Origin: Nitratireductor pacificus pht-3B
Lineage (GTDB): Bacteria > Pseudomonadota > Alphaproteobacteria > Rhizobiales > Rhizobiaceae
Direction of reading: 5' to 3'
DNA length: 64,000 nucleotides
NCBI RefSeq assembly: GCF_000300335.1
Contig: NZ_AMRM01000007.1
Location: 124,001 to 188,000 of the forward strand
This document shows positions 27,119-35,430 of this stretch, one piece after another; positions within the stretch are counted from its first letter, which is position 1, and each line of letters starts with the position of its first letter. The notes beneath the pieces are model-generated. The model made no database searches and was not told where the DNA came from. It worked only from the letters and a program-made list of their open reading frames with translations. A program made the translations under genes and the position numbers.

Positions 27119-28704
27119 CGGCGACGAGCAAGACGGGTTTAGCCATGAAGATGTTCGCTGGAACCAGCCGTCCCGGCCGGATCGCTGCGCGCCTGATGCT
27201 CGGCTGCGCGGCGCTGGTGGTGGCGGACATGATGCTGCAGCCCGGCATCGCCCATGCCCAGCAGGGCTTGGTCAAGACGAGCGGCGGGCAGGCCTCCGGC
27301 CAGCGGGTCAAGCTCGGCCTGAACAAGTCGCTGGTGATCGATCTGCCGGGCGACGCCTATGATATCCTGGTCGCCAACCCGTCGGTCGCCGACGCGGTGA
27401 CCCGCACGGCGCGGCGCATCTACCTTTTCGGCAAGCAGGTCGGCGAGACGAACATCTTCGTGTTCGGCGCCAATGGCGATCAGATCGCCAGCCTCGAAGT
27501 CGCGGTCGAGCGCGACGTGGCCGGGTTGGAAGACCACCTGAAGCGCTTCATTCCGAATTCCGACATCGACGTCGAGCTGATCAACGACAACGTCGTGCTG
27601 ACAGGCACCGTCGAGACGCCGCTCGACGCATCGCGCGCGGCGCAACTCGCCGAAATCTTCGTGACGGGCGGTGAAGCGACCACCGGTCAGTATTCGCAGA
27701 GCGCGGCGGCGCCGACCGATGGCGGAGGGGTGGCGATCAACAACCCGGACCAGAAGCGCCAGCAGAGCCGTATCGTCAATATGCTGAAGATCATCGGCGA
27801 GGATCAGGTCACGCTCAAGGTGACGGTCGCAGAGGTCAGCCGCTCGGTGATGAAGCAGCTCGGCGTCAACATGATCGGCTCCGGCAGCGCCGACGGCATT
27901 TCCTGGGGCGCGGTGGCGGACAATGCTTTCGGCCTCGGCAAGCCGCTGTCGCCGACCCAGTTCTCGCTCGGCGGTTCACTGATCGACGCCTATGTCAATG
28001 CCATGGAGCAGGCGGGCGTGATGAAGACGCTGGCCGAGCCGGCGCTGACCGCCGTATCCGGCGAGAAGGCGGTGTTCCGCGTCGGTGGCGAGTTCAACAT
28101 CGTTACTGCGCAGGAGGTCGATGCGGAAACCAATGCGCTCAAGTACGACGTGCAGAAGATCGACTACGGCATCGGCCTCGAGTTCCAGCCGACCGTGCTG
28201 TCGGCGGGGCGCATCAGCCTGAAGATCCGTACGCAGGTGTCCGAGCCGACGATGCAGGGTTCGCAGACTTTTGCCGCCGGCATGGGGCGCGGACGGCGCT
28301 ATCGCGACGCGTCCAGCATGAACGCCATCTCCATCCGCAAGCGTCTGGCCGACACGACTGTCGAACTGCCCTCGGGCGGCTCGATGATGATCGCCGGTCT
28401 TGTCCAGGACGACGTGCGCCAGGCCTTCAACGGCGTGCCGGGTCTCTCCAAGCTCCCGGTGCTGGGCACGCTCTTCCGCAGCCGCGACTTCGTGCGCAAC
28501 GAGACCGAGCTGGTCATCATCGTCACGCCCTACCTGTCGCGGCCGGCGGCGCGCATGGCGCTCGCCAAGCCGGACGACAATTTCACGCCGGCCAGCGATG
28601 GCGCGGGCATGTTCCTGGGCCGCGTCAACCGCGTCTACGGGACGATGAAGACCAACCTGCCCAACGGCCGCTACCACGGCGTTGTCGGCTACATCTACAA
28701 GTGA
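27115..28704 (+). CDS. cpaC: Tad pilus secretin CpaC
   Basis: 529-residue outer membrane secretin (RcpA type) through which Flp pili exit. A signal peptide ends around AHAQQG (about residue 49). The pilus-assembly N-domain follows (SLVIDLPGDAYDILVANPSVADAV), then a BON-like stretch (IDVELINDNVVLTGTVETPL), and the secretin core has ALTAVSGEKAVFRVGGEF, IGLEFQPTVL and LPVLGTLFRSRDF with VIIVTPYLSRP. Length is typical. It is coupled to cpaB by overlap. Confidence 0.96.
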   Translation: MTATSKTGLAMKMFAGTSRPGRIAARLMLGCAALVVADMMLQPGIAHAQQGLVKTSGGQASGQRVKLGLNKSLVIDLPGDAYDILVANPSVADAVTRTARRIYLFGKQVGETNIFVFGANGDQIASLEVAVERDVAGLEDHLKRFIPNSDIDVELINDNVVLTGTVETPLDASRAAQLAEIFVTGGEATTGQYSQSAAAPTDGGGVAINNPDQKRQQSRIVNMLKIIGEDQVTLKVTVAEVSRSVMKQLGVNMIGSGSADGISWGAVADNAFGLGKPLSPTQFSLGGSLIDAYVNAMEQAGVMKTLAEPALTAVSGEKAVFRVGGEFNIVTAQEVDAETNALKYDVQKIDYGIGLEFQPTVLSAGRISLKIRTQVSEPTMQGSQTFAAGMGRGRRYRDASSMNAISIRKRLADTTVELPSGGSMMIAGLVQDDVRQAFNGVPGLSKLPVLGTLFRSRDFVRNETELVIIVTPYLSRPAARMALAKPDDNFTPASDGAGMFLGRVNRVYGTMKTNLPNGRYHGVVGYIYK

Positions 28705-28717
28705 GCGGGGAAAAGCC

Positions 28718-29482
28718 ATGTCTGGGCTGGTTACGATGAAGCAGAACCGTTCGCGGACGGGGGGTTCCGGGGCGACCGCAGCGCGCCGCGCCGGCTCGTT
28801 GCTGGTGGTCGCGGGCGTGGCGCTCCTGTCGGGATGCAGCTTCGCCAAGCGCGATTCGGTGATCGTCGGCTCGGTGCCGGACGATTACCGCACCAACCAT
28901 CCGATCGTCATCTCCGAGACGACGCAGCAGATCGACCTGCCCGTCGGCCACTCTTCGCGGCGCCTGACGCGTGAGCAGGGTTCGACCCTGGCGGGCTTCC
29001 TCGACGGCTACGACACGCGTGCCGGAGGACCGGTGACCATCCTCGTGCCGGCCGGCTCGGCCAACGAGCTGGCAGCATCCAACATCGCCGCGGACATGAC
29101 GGACTTCATCCGCGCCCGGGGTGTTCCCGGCGAGCGGATCGCCGTTCTCGCCTATCAGTCGCCTGCGCCGGATGCGTCACCGCCCATCCGGGTTTCCTAT
29201 CCGGCGGTCAAGGCATCGACGAATGCCTGCGGCCGCTGGCCGGCGGACCTGATGGACACCACGGACAACAAGCTGCACGCCAATTTCGGCTGCTCCTATC
29301 AGAACAACCTCGCCGCTCAGGTTGCCAACCCGACCGACTTCCTCGGTCCGCGCAAGCAGACGGAGATCGATGCGGAGAACCGCATGGGCGTGATCGATCG
29401 CTACAAGGGCCTGAAGGAGAGCAAATACGAGCCGGGCAAGGTTGCCGCAGAGATGCGTAGCAACCGGGAAGTCAATTACTAG
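28718..29482 (+). CDS. cpaD: Pilus assembly lipoprotein CpaD
   Basis: 254 residues with a lipoprotein signal (VVAGVALLSGC, lipidated Cys40). The mature part matches the CpaD family: HPIVISETTQQIDLPVG, LAGFLDGY, VPAGSANELAA, then a C-terminal NFGCSYQNNLAAQVANP with the conserved cysteine region. CpaD is needed for correct localisation of the CpaC secretin in Caulobacter. ATG 28718 follows GGGGAAAAGCC; the frame opens earlier only within the cpaC end. Confidence 0.93.
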   Translation: MSGLVTMKQNRSRTGGSGATAARRAGSLLVVAGVALLSGCSFAKRDSVIVGSVPDDYRTNHPIVISETTQQIDLPVGHSSRRLTREQGSTLAGFLDGYDTRAGGPVTILVPAGSANELAASNIAADMTDFIRARGVPGERIAVLAYQSPAPDASPPIRVSYPAVKASTNACGRWPADLMDTTDNKLHANFGCSYQNNLAAQVANPTDFLGPRKQTEIDAENRMGVIDRYKGLKESKYEPGKVAAEMRSNREVNY

Positions 29483-29504
29483 GCGGGCGACCGAGGGGCA
29501 TGAA

Positions 29505-30782
29505 ATGAGCAATCTGGCCTACGAAACCGATCACAGCGAGATCGCGACGCACGAGGCGGACCAGGCGCTGCAGACACTGCGCCCGGTGCCGCGCATTTCG
29601 ATCCAGGCCTTTTGCGAGACCGAGGCCGTCTCCAGCCCCATCGAGCGGGCCGGCGAGGACCGGCGCATGGCCAAGGCCCATCTGAAGGTGCATATGGGCG
29701 GCGTCGCGACGGCGGTCGAGTTCTACCAGACCGCCGCCACGCCGAACCTGATCATCGTCGAATCGGCCAGCGAGCCGAAGGAGATGATCGCCTCTCTGCA
29801 GCAGCTCGCCCAGGTCTGCGACCCGAGCACCAAGGTGGTTATCGTCGGCCACTACAATGATGTCTGGCTCTACCGCGAACTGATGCGGGCGGGCATCTCC
29901 GAGTATGTGGTCGCGCCGATCTCGATGGCCGACATCGTCAGCGTCATCGCCAACATCTTCGTCGATCCCGACGCCGAGCCGGTGGGACGGTCGATCGCTT
30001 TTCTCGGCGCCAAGGGCGGCGTGGGGTCCTCGACGCTGGCGCACAACATCGCCTGGTCTGTCTCCACCCTGTTCGAGAGCGAGGTGGTGGTCGCCGATCT
30101 CGATCTCGCCTTCGGCACCGCCAACATCAATTTTGACCAGGATCCCGCCCAGGGCATCGCCGAGGCGGTGTTCTCGCCGGAGCGTATCGACGAGGTCTAT
30201 CTCGACCGGCTCCTGGCACAATGCGCCGAGCGGCTGTCGCTGCTGGCCGCGCCGTCCACGCTCGACCGGGTCTATGATTTCGACTCCGAAGCCTTCGCGC
30301 AGATCATCGACACGACGCAGCGCACCGCGCCGGTCCTGGTGCTCGACATCCCCCATATCTGGAGCGGTTGGACGAAGACGACGCTGGCGCGCGCCGACGA
30401 GGTCGTCATCACGGCGACACCGGACCTCGCCAATCTGCGCAACACCAAGAACCTGATCGACACGCTGAAGAAGCTCAGGCCGAACGACGCCCCGCCCAAG
30501 CTGATCCTCAATCAGGCGGGCATTCCCAAACGCCCTGAAATCTCGCTGGAGGATTTCAGCGAACCCCTGGGCATCACGCCTCTGGCGACGATCCCGTTCG
30601 ACCCGCAGCTCTTCGGCAACGCCGCCAACAACGGACGGATGCTGGGCGAGATAGACGCCAAGAACCCGGTCGTCGAGACGATCAACGACCTGGCGCACAT
30701 GCTGACCGGACGGCGCGAGATCAAGGTGAAGAAGAAGGCCGGATTGTCCGGCGTGCTGGAACGGTTGAAACGCAAGAGCTGA
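29505..30782 (+). CDS. cpaE: CpaE/TadZ pilus localisation ATPase
   Basis: 425-residue MinD/ParA-superfamily protein. The N-terminal ~150 residues form a receiver-like domain (NLIIVESASEPKEMIASL, VVIVGHYNDVWLYRELMRAG) and the ATPase domain begins FLGAKGGVGSSTLAHNIAW at about 166. The deviant Walker A keeps the signature lysine (AKGG) but has Ser where the second Lys is expected, as is known in TadZ/CpaE proteins. CpaE places the pilus machine at the cell pole. ATG 29505 is preceded by GAGGGG. It is 22 bases after cpaD. Confidence 0.94.
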   Translation: MSNLAYETDHSEIATHEADQALQTLRPVPRISIQAFCETEAVSSPIERAGEDRRMAKAHLKVHMGGVATAVEFYQTAATPNLIIVESASEPKEMIASLQQLAQVCDPSTKVVIVGHYNDVWLYRELMRAGISEYVVAPISMADIVSVIANIFVDPDAEPVGRSIAFLGAKGGVGSSTLAHNIAWSVSTLFESEVVVADLDLAFGTANINFDQDPAQGIAEAVFSPERIDEVYLDRLLAQCAERLSLLAAPSTLDRVYDFDSEAFAQIIDTTQRTAPVLVLDIPHIWSGWTKTTLARADEVVITATPDLANLRNTKNLIDTLKKLRPNDAPPKLILNQAGIPKRPEISLEDFSEPLGITPLATIPFDPQLFGNAANNGRMLGEIDAKNPVVETINDLAHMLTGRREIKVKKKAGLSGVLERLKRKS

Positions 30783-30801
30783 GGCGGATCGGTAGCAGTC
30801 G

Positions 30802-32337
30802 ATGTTCGGAAAGCGAGGCAATAGCAGCGGTCATCCCGCAACGCCCCACACCCAGGTTTCCCGGGCCTTCGAGGGTGCGGGAACGGATCTGCTGACGCCC
30901 GAACGGCCCGCCCCGGAACGATCCGCGCCGGAACGGCCGGCCACTGAGGAGCATGCCGAACGGCCGGCAGCGCCCGCGCCGCAGCCCCGGGTCGAGCCGC
31001 CCAAGCCGATGGCGCAGCCCGCCGCGCGGCCGTCCGGCACGACGCGCGTGCGCAGCGAATCCTATTACGACACCAAGAGCCAGGTCTTCTCGGCGCTGAT
31101 TGAGACCATCGACCTGTCGCAGCTCGCCAGCCTCGACCCCGACAGCGCGCGCGAGGAAATCCGCGATATCGTCAACGACATCATCGCGATCAAGAACTTC
31201 GCCATGTCGATCTCCGAGCAGGAGGAACTGCTCGAGGACATCTGCAACGACGTCCTGGGCTACGGCCCGCTGGAGCCGCTGCTCGCCCGCGACGACATCG
31301 CCGACATCATGGTCAACGGCGCCCAGCGCGTCTACATCGAGGTGGACGGCAAGGTCGAGCAGACCAATGTCCGCTTCCGCGACAACCAGCAGCTCCTCAA
31401 CATCTGCCAGCGGATTGTCAGCCAGGTCGGCCGCCGCGTCGACGAATCAAGCCCGATCTGCGACGCGCGCCTGCCCGACGGATCGCGCGTCAACGTCATC
31501 GCGCCGCCGCTGTCGATCGATGGCGCCTCGCTGACCATCCGCAAGTTCAAGAAGGACAAGCTGACGCTCGACCAGCTCGTGCGTTTCGGGGCGATCTCGC
31601 CCGAGGGCGCCGAGGTCCTGAAGATCATTGGCCGCGTGCGCTGCAACGTGCTGATCTCCGGCGGCACCGGCTCGGGCAAGACGACTCTGCTCAACTGCCT
31701 GACCAGCTTCATCGACAAGGACGAGCGCATCATAACCTGCGAGGACTCGGCCGAACTGCAGCTCCAGCAGCCGCATGTGGTGCGCCTCGAGACGCGCCCG
31801 CCAAACCTCGAGGGCGAGGGCGAGGTGACGATGCGCGATCTTGTGCGCAACTGTCTGCGCATGCGTCCCGAACGCATCATCGTCGGCGAGGTGCGCGGCG
31901 CCGAGGTGTTCGACCTGTTGTCGGCGATGAATACGGGTCACGACGGCTCGATGGGAACCATTCACTCCAACAGCCCGCGCGAGTGCCTTAACCGTATCGA
32001 ATCCATGGTGGCGATGGGCGGGTTCTCCCTGCCGCAGCGCACCGTGCGCGAGATCATCGTCGGCTCGGTGGACGTCATCATCCAGGCCTCGCGCCTGCGC
32101 GACGGTTCGCGCCGCATCACCCACGTCACCGAGGTGATCGGCATGGAAGGCGACGTGATCATCACCCAGGACCTGATCCTGTATGACATGAAGGGCGAGG
32201 ACGCGAACGGTCGCATCCTCGGCGAGCATGTCTCGACGGGCATCGGCCGGCCGCATTTCTGGGATCGCGCACGCTATTACGGCGAGGAACGGCGTCTGGC
32301 CACGGCCCTTGAAGCCATCGAGAAGAAGGCGGACTAG
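30802..32337 (+). CDS. cpaF: Tad secretion ATPase CpaF/TadA
   Basis: 511-residue hexameric secretion ATPase that powers both extension and retraction in Tad systems. A Pro/Arg-rich N-terminal stretch (about residues 15-80) precedes the T2SSE domain. Walker A is ISGGTGSGKTT (about 286-296), the Asp box holds ITCEDSAELQL, and RPERIIVGEVRGAE is the Walker B region, followed by the His box GHDGSMGTIHSNS. Length is typical. Confidence 0.97.
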   Translation: MFGKRGNSSGHPATPHTQVSRAFEGAGTDLLTPERPAPERSAPERPATEEHAERPAAPAPQPRVEPPKPMAQPAARPSGTTRVRSESYYDTKSQVFSALIETIDLSQLASLDPDSAREEIRDIVNDIIAIKNFAMSISEQEELLEDICNDVLGYGPLEPLLARDDIADIMVNGAQRVYIEVDGKVEQTNVRFRDNQQLLNICQRIVSQVGRRVDESSPICDARLPDGSRVNVIAPPLSIDGASLTIRKFKKDKLTLDQLVRFGAISPEGAEVLKIIGRVRCNVLISGGTGSGKTTLLNCLTSFIDKDERIITCEDSAELQLQQPHVVRLETRPPNLEGEGEVTMRDLVRNCLRMRPERIIVGEVRGAEVFDLLSAMNTGHDGSMGTIHSNSPRECLNRIESMVAMGGFSLPQRTVREIIVGSVDVIIQASRLRDGSRRITHVTEVIGMEGDVIITQDLILYDMKGEDANGRILGEHVSTGIGRPHFWDRARYYGEERRLATALEAIEKKAD

Positions 32338-32381
32338 CCATGACCGGTGGCGCAACGAAACACGCAAGCGGGTTCTGACGC

Positions 32382-33395
32382 ATGTTCGGCCTCGACATCA
32401 TGTTGGTCGCCTTCATCGCGCTGGCCGGGTGCAGCGCCGGGGCGTTGGCCTATGTCTTCATGTTCAACAGCATCGCCGAGGAACGCAAGGCGGGCCGGCG
32501 GCTCGAGACCATCAAGAGCGCGCAGACCGACCGGGCGATGGTCAAAGCCTCGCGCGACCGTGTCGCCGAGGTCGCCAAGCGGCGCAAGTCGATCCAGGAT
32601 TCGCTGAAGGAGCTGGATGATCGCCAGAAGACGCGTGACAGCAAGATCCGCAAACCGCCGCTGAAGCTGCAGCTGAAGCAGGCCGGCATGTCGATCTCCG
32701 TCGAGCGTTTCCACGTCATGTCGGTGGTCAGCGGCCTTTCCTGCACCGTGGTCGTTTTCCTGCTCGGCGCCCCGCTGATCGTCCTGCCCGGCGCGCTCGT
32801 CGTCGGCATACTGGGCCTGCCGCGCTGGTATGTGTCCTTCAAGCGGAAGCGCCGCGTGAAGGCCTTCCTGAACGAGTTTCCCAACGCGCTCGACGTGATC
32901 GTGCGCGCCGTCAAATCCGGCCTGCCGATCAATGACGGCATCCGGCTGATCGCCAGCGAGGCGCGCGAACCGGTGAAGACGGAATTCCGCCGCATCGTTG
33001 AATCGCAGCAGATGGGCATATCGACCCCCGAAGCCTGCATGCGCATGGGCGATTCGATGCCCTGTCCCGAGGCGAACTTCTTCGGCATCGTCATCCAGAT
33101 CCAGTCGCAGGCTGGCGGTAATCTGTCGGAAGCGCTCTCCAATCTGTCGCGCGTGCTGCGCGACCGCAAAAAGATGAAGGCCAAGGTGCAGGCGCTGTCC
33201 ATGGAGGCCAAGACCTCGGCGTGGATCATCGGCGCGCTGCCCTTCATCGTCGCCTTCCTGGTCTACATCACCAGCCCCACCTACATCATGCCGCTCTTCA
33301 CGACGAGCGTCGGCCATCTCATTCTCGGCGTCTCCGGCGTGTGGATGACGATGGGTGTCCTCGTGATGCGCAAGATGATCAACTTCGAGGTCTAG
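32382..33395 (+). CDS. tadB: Tad inner membrane platform protein TadB
   Basis: 337 residues with the T2SSF fold: N-terminal helix (IMLVAFIALAGCSAGALAYVF), a central hydrophobic pair (about 105-150) and a C-terminal pair ending near the terminus. NALDVIVRAVKSGLPINDGI and ESQQMGISTPEACMRMGDSMP are family segments of the cytoplasmic domain. TadB pairs with TadC as the inner membrane platform for pilin assembly. The gap to tadC is 2 bases. Confidence 0.94.
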   Translation: MFGLDIMLVAFIALAGCSAGALAYVFMFNSIAEERKAGRRLETIKSAQTDRAMVKASRDRVAEVAKRRKSIQDSLKELDDRQKTRDSKIRKPPLKLQLKQAGMSISVERFHVMSVVSGLSCTVVVFLLGAPLIVLPGALVVGILGLPRWYVSFKRKRRVKAFLNEFPNALDVIVRAVKSGLPINDGIRLIASEAREPVKTEFRRIVESQQMGISTPEACMRMGDSMPCPEANFFGIVIQIQSQAGGNLSEALSNLSRVLRDRKKMKAKVQALSMEAKTSAWIIGALPFIVAFLVYITSPTYIMPLFTTSVGHLILGVSGVWMTMGVLVMRKMINFEV

Positions 33396-33397
33396 CG

Positions 33398-34390
33398 ATG
33401 CCTGGGAACTATGTCGGCGCCATCATCGATCCGAGCTTCCTGATCGCGCTGTTCGTGGCGATTGCCGTGTTCGCGACGGTCTTCACCCTCCTGCCGGCCT
33501 TCGGCGGCGATCCGCTGAAGGCGCGGATGAAGAATGTCGCCCTCGAACGCGAGGAGCTGAGGGCGAAGCAGCGTGCGCGCCTTGCGGCGGAGGCCGAGCA
33601 GCGGCGGCGCGGCGGGCTGCGGGAAGAACATTCGATGGGAATGCGCGCCATCGTCGAACGGCTCGACCTGCGCCGGGCGCTGGCGGACGAGGCGACGGTC
33701 GCGAAGTTGCGCATGGCCGGCTTCCGCGGCCAGAACCCGCTGACGAAGCTGCTGTTCTTCCGTCTGGTCCTGCCGATCGTGGGCTTCGCCATGGCGGCGA
33801 TCTACATCTTCCTGATGAATGGGCTGCCGGAACAGCCCTTCTTCATCAAGATATTCGTCTGCATGCTGGTCGCCTATGCGGGCTTCTATGCGCCGGTGCT
33901 GTATGTCTCCAACCTGGCTTCGAAGCGCAAGCAGTCGATCCAGCTGGCCTGGCCCGATGCGCTCGACCTGATGCTGATCTGTGTCGAATCCGGCATGTCA
34001 ATCGAAGCGGCGTTCCGCCGCGTCGCCGACGAGATCGGCGCTCAATCCGTCCCGCTGGCGGAAGAGCTCGTGCTGACCAATGCCGAGCTGTCATTCCTCC
34101 AGGAGCGCCGACAGGCCTACGAGAATCTGGGCGCGCGCACCGGTCTCGACACCGTCAAGAGCGTCACGCAGGCGTTGACGCAGGCCGAGCGCTACGGCAC
34201 CCCCGTCAGCCATGCGCTGCGCGTCCTGGCGGACGAGAGCCGCGAGATGCGCATGACCGCGGCCGAGAAGAAGGCGGCTGCCCTGCCGCCGAAGCTGACG
34301 GTCCCGATGATGCTGTTCTTCCTGCCGGTCCTGTTCGCCGTGATCCTCGGCCCCGCCGGCATCCAGATCAAGGAACAGGGCCTGTTCTGA
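33398..34390 (+). CDS. tadC: Tad inner membrane platform protein TadC
   Basis: 330 residues, T2SSF domain, with membrane segments near 11-31, about 120-145, about 150-172 and a C-terminal helix (LTVPMMLFFLPVLFAVILGPAG). The cytoplasmic signature is WPDALDLMLICVESGMSIEAAFRRVADE, the counterpart of the TadB segment. ATG 33398 directly follows the tadB stop. It is the last gene of the cpaB-tadC operon, ended by the bidirectional terminator at 34434. Confidence 0.94.
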   Translation: MPGNYVGAIIDPSFLIALFVAIAVFATVFTLLPAFGGDPLKARMKNVALEREELRAKQRARLAAEAEQRRRGGLREEHSMGMRAIVERLDLRRALADEATVAKLRMAGFRGQNPLTKLLFFRLVLPIVGFAMAAIYIFLMNGLPEQPFFIKIFVCMLVAYAGFYAPVLYVSNLASKRKQSIQLAWPDALDLMLICVESGMSIEAAFRRVADEIGAQSVPLAEELVLTNAELSFLQERRQAYENLGARTGLDTVKSVTQALTQAERYGTPVSHALRVLADESREMRMTAAEKKAAALPPKLTVPMMLFFLPVLFAVILGPAGIQIKEQGLF

Positions 34391-34433
34391 CAGCGGAGAT
34401 CGCGCCGTCGAACTGTACCGAGTTGAGAGCAAG

Positions 34434-34475
34434 GAAAAGCCGGCGCCGCGGGAAGACCCGCAACGCCGGCTTTTC
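34434..34475. terminator. Bidirectional terminator between tadC and tadD-like gene
   Basis: GAAAAGCCGGCG (34434-34445) pairs with 34464-34475, with an inner GCGGG/CCCGC stem. TTTTC follows on the plus strand and CTTTTCC on the minus strand, fitting termination of both convergent units. Confidence 0.85.
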
Positions 34476-34490
34476 TCGTTCCGCTATCGG

Positions 34491-35309
34491 TCAGTTGCGC
34501 GTTTTCTTGTTGTCGTCGGAGATCTGGCTCCAGGCGTTCTGCTGGGACATCATCGAGCGCAGATAGGCGACATTGGCTTCCGCCTGGTCCGGCGACAGTT
34601 CCTGGCGGGCGATCTGCTCGGCCTCGTCGAAGCGTCCCTGCAGGCCGATGACGAGCGCCAGGTTCTGCCTGACGCGGCTGTCGGCCCCGCTGCCCTGCGA
34701 AGCCTGGCGCATATACTGTTCGGCGGACTGCAGGTCGCCTTCGAGCAGGTAGGACATGCCGAGATTCGACAGGATCGAGGCTTCGTTGGGCTGGAGATTC
34801 AGCGCCTTGCGGTAAAGCGCGCGCGCCGCGTCGGCCTGCCCGAGCTGGTCGAGGATCGCGCCTTCGGCGGACAGGAGCCGCCAATCGGGATACTCGGGCG
34901 TCTGGGCGCGGCGCACCGCGTCGAGCGCCGGCTGCAGTTCGCCTGCGGCGGCGAGCGCCTTGCCGTAGGCGGCCAGCACTCCACGGTCTTTCGGATGGTC
35001 GATCGCCGCCTTGCGCATGACCGCCAGCGACTGGTCGACGTTTCCGTTCATCTGCAGGACGTTGGCATAGCGCAGCGCGGTCGCCTTGTCCTTGGGCTGC
35101 TTGGCGTAAGCCTGGCCGAGCGCGTTGGCCGCCTGATTGAGTTCAGTGCCGTTCATGCTGGCGACGCTGGCCGCCGGCGTGCTGCGGCTGACCGAGCCGG
35201 TCGTCATGCGATCCTTGGCGCAGCCGGCGACCGACGCTGCCATAACGAGCGCCAGCGCGGTCATTGCTAGTCTGTTTGCAGTTGCATTCGTGCGCTGTTC
35301 GGTAAACAT
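34491..35309 (-). CDS. tadD: TadD-like TPR lipoprotein
   Basis: 272 residues. Signal peptide with lipobox VMAASVAGC, then a run of tetratricopeptide repeats (ALRYANVLQMNGNVDQSLAVM, GVLAAYGKALAAAGELQPAL, ILSNLGMSYLLEGDLQSAEQYM, RQNLALVIGLQGRFDEAEQIA). This is the TadD pattern: an outer-membrane-linked TPR lipoprotein needed for Tad pilus assembly. The start at MFTEQRTNATANRL is chosen for the signal peptide and an upstream GGAGGG. It converges on tadC and is transcribed from the gap shared with the aminopeptidase gene. Confidence 0.85.
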   Translation of the reverse strand: MFTEQRTNATANRLAMTALALVMAASVAGCAKDRMTTGSVSRSTPAASVASMNGTELNQAANALGQAYAKQPKDKATALRYANVLQMNGNVDQSLAVMRKAAIDHPKDRGVLAAYGKALAAAGELQPALDAVRRAQTPEYPDWRLLSAEGAILDQLGQADAARALYRKALNLQPNEASILSNLGMSYLLEGDLQSAEQYMRQASQGSGADSRVRQNLALVIGLQGRFDEAEQIARQELSPDQAEANVAYLRSMMSQQNAWSQISDDNKKTRN

Positions 35310-35380
35310 CTGGCGCGCCCTCCGATTGGCTTCGGCCGCCCTCCGGCCAACTCTTAAGGAAGAGAAATATTCCGTTAACC

Positions 35381-35395
35381 CTAACGGAGCGTTAA
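35381..35395. promoter_or_regulatory. CtrA-like box upstream of tadD-like gene
   Basis: CTAA-N7-TTAA (TTAA-N7-TTAG on the minus strand), one mismatch to consensus, 72 bases upstream of the tadD start. It overlaps the dyad CCGTTA-ACCC-less half TAACGG (35372-35387). Confidence 0.4.
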
Positions 35396-35430
35396 GACGG
35401 CGCTCACGCAGGCACAGAAGGAGACAGGAA

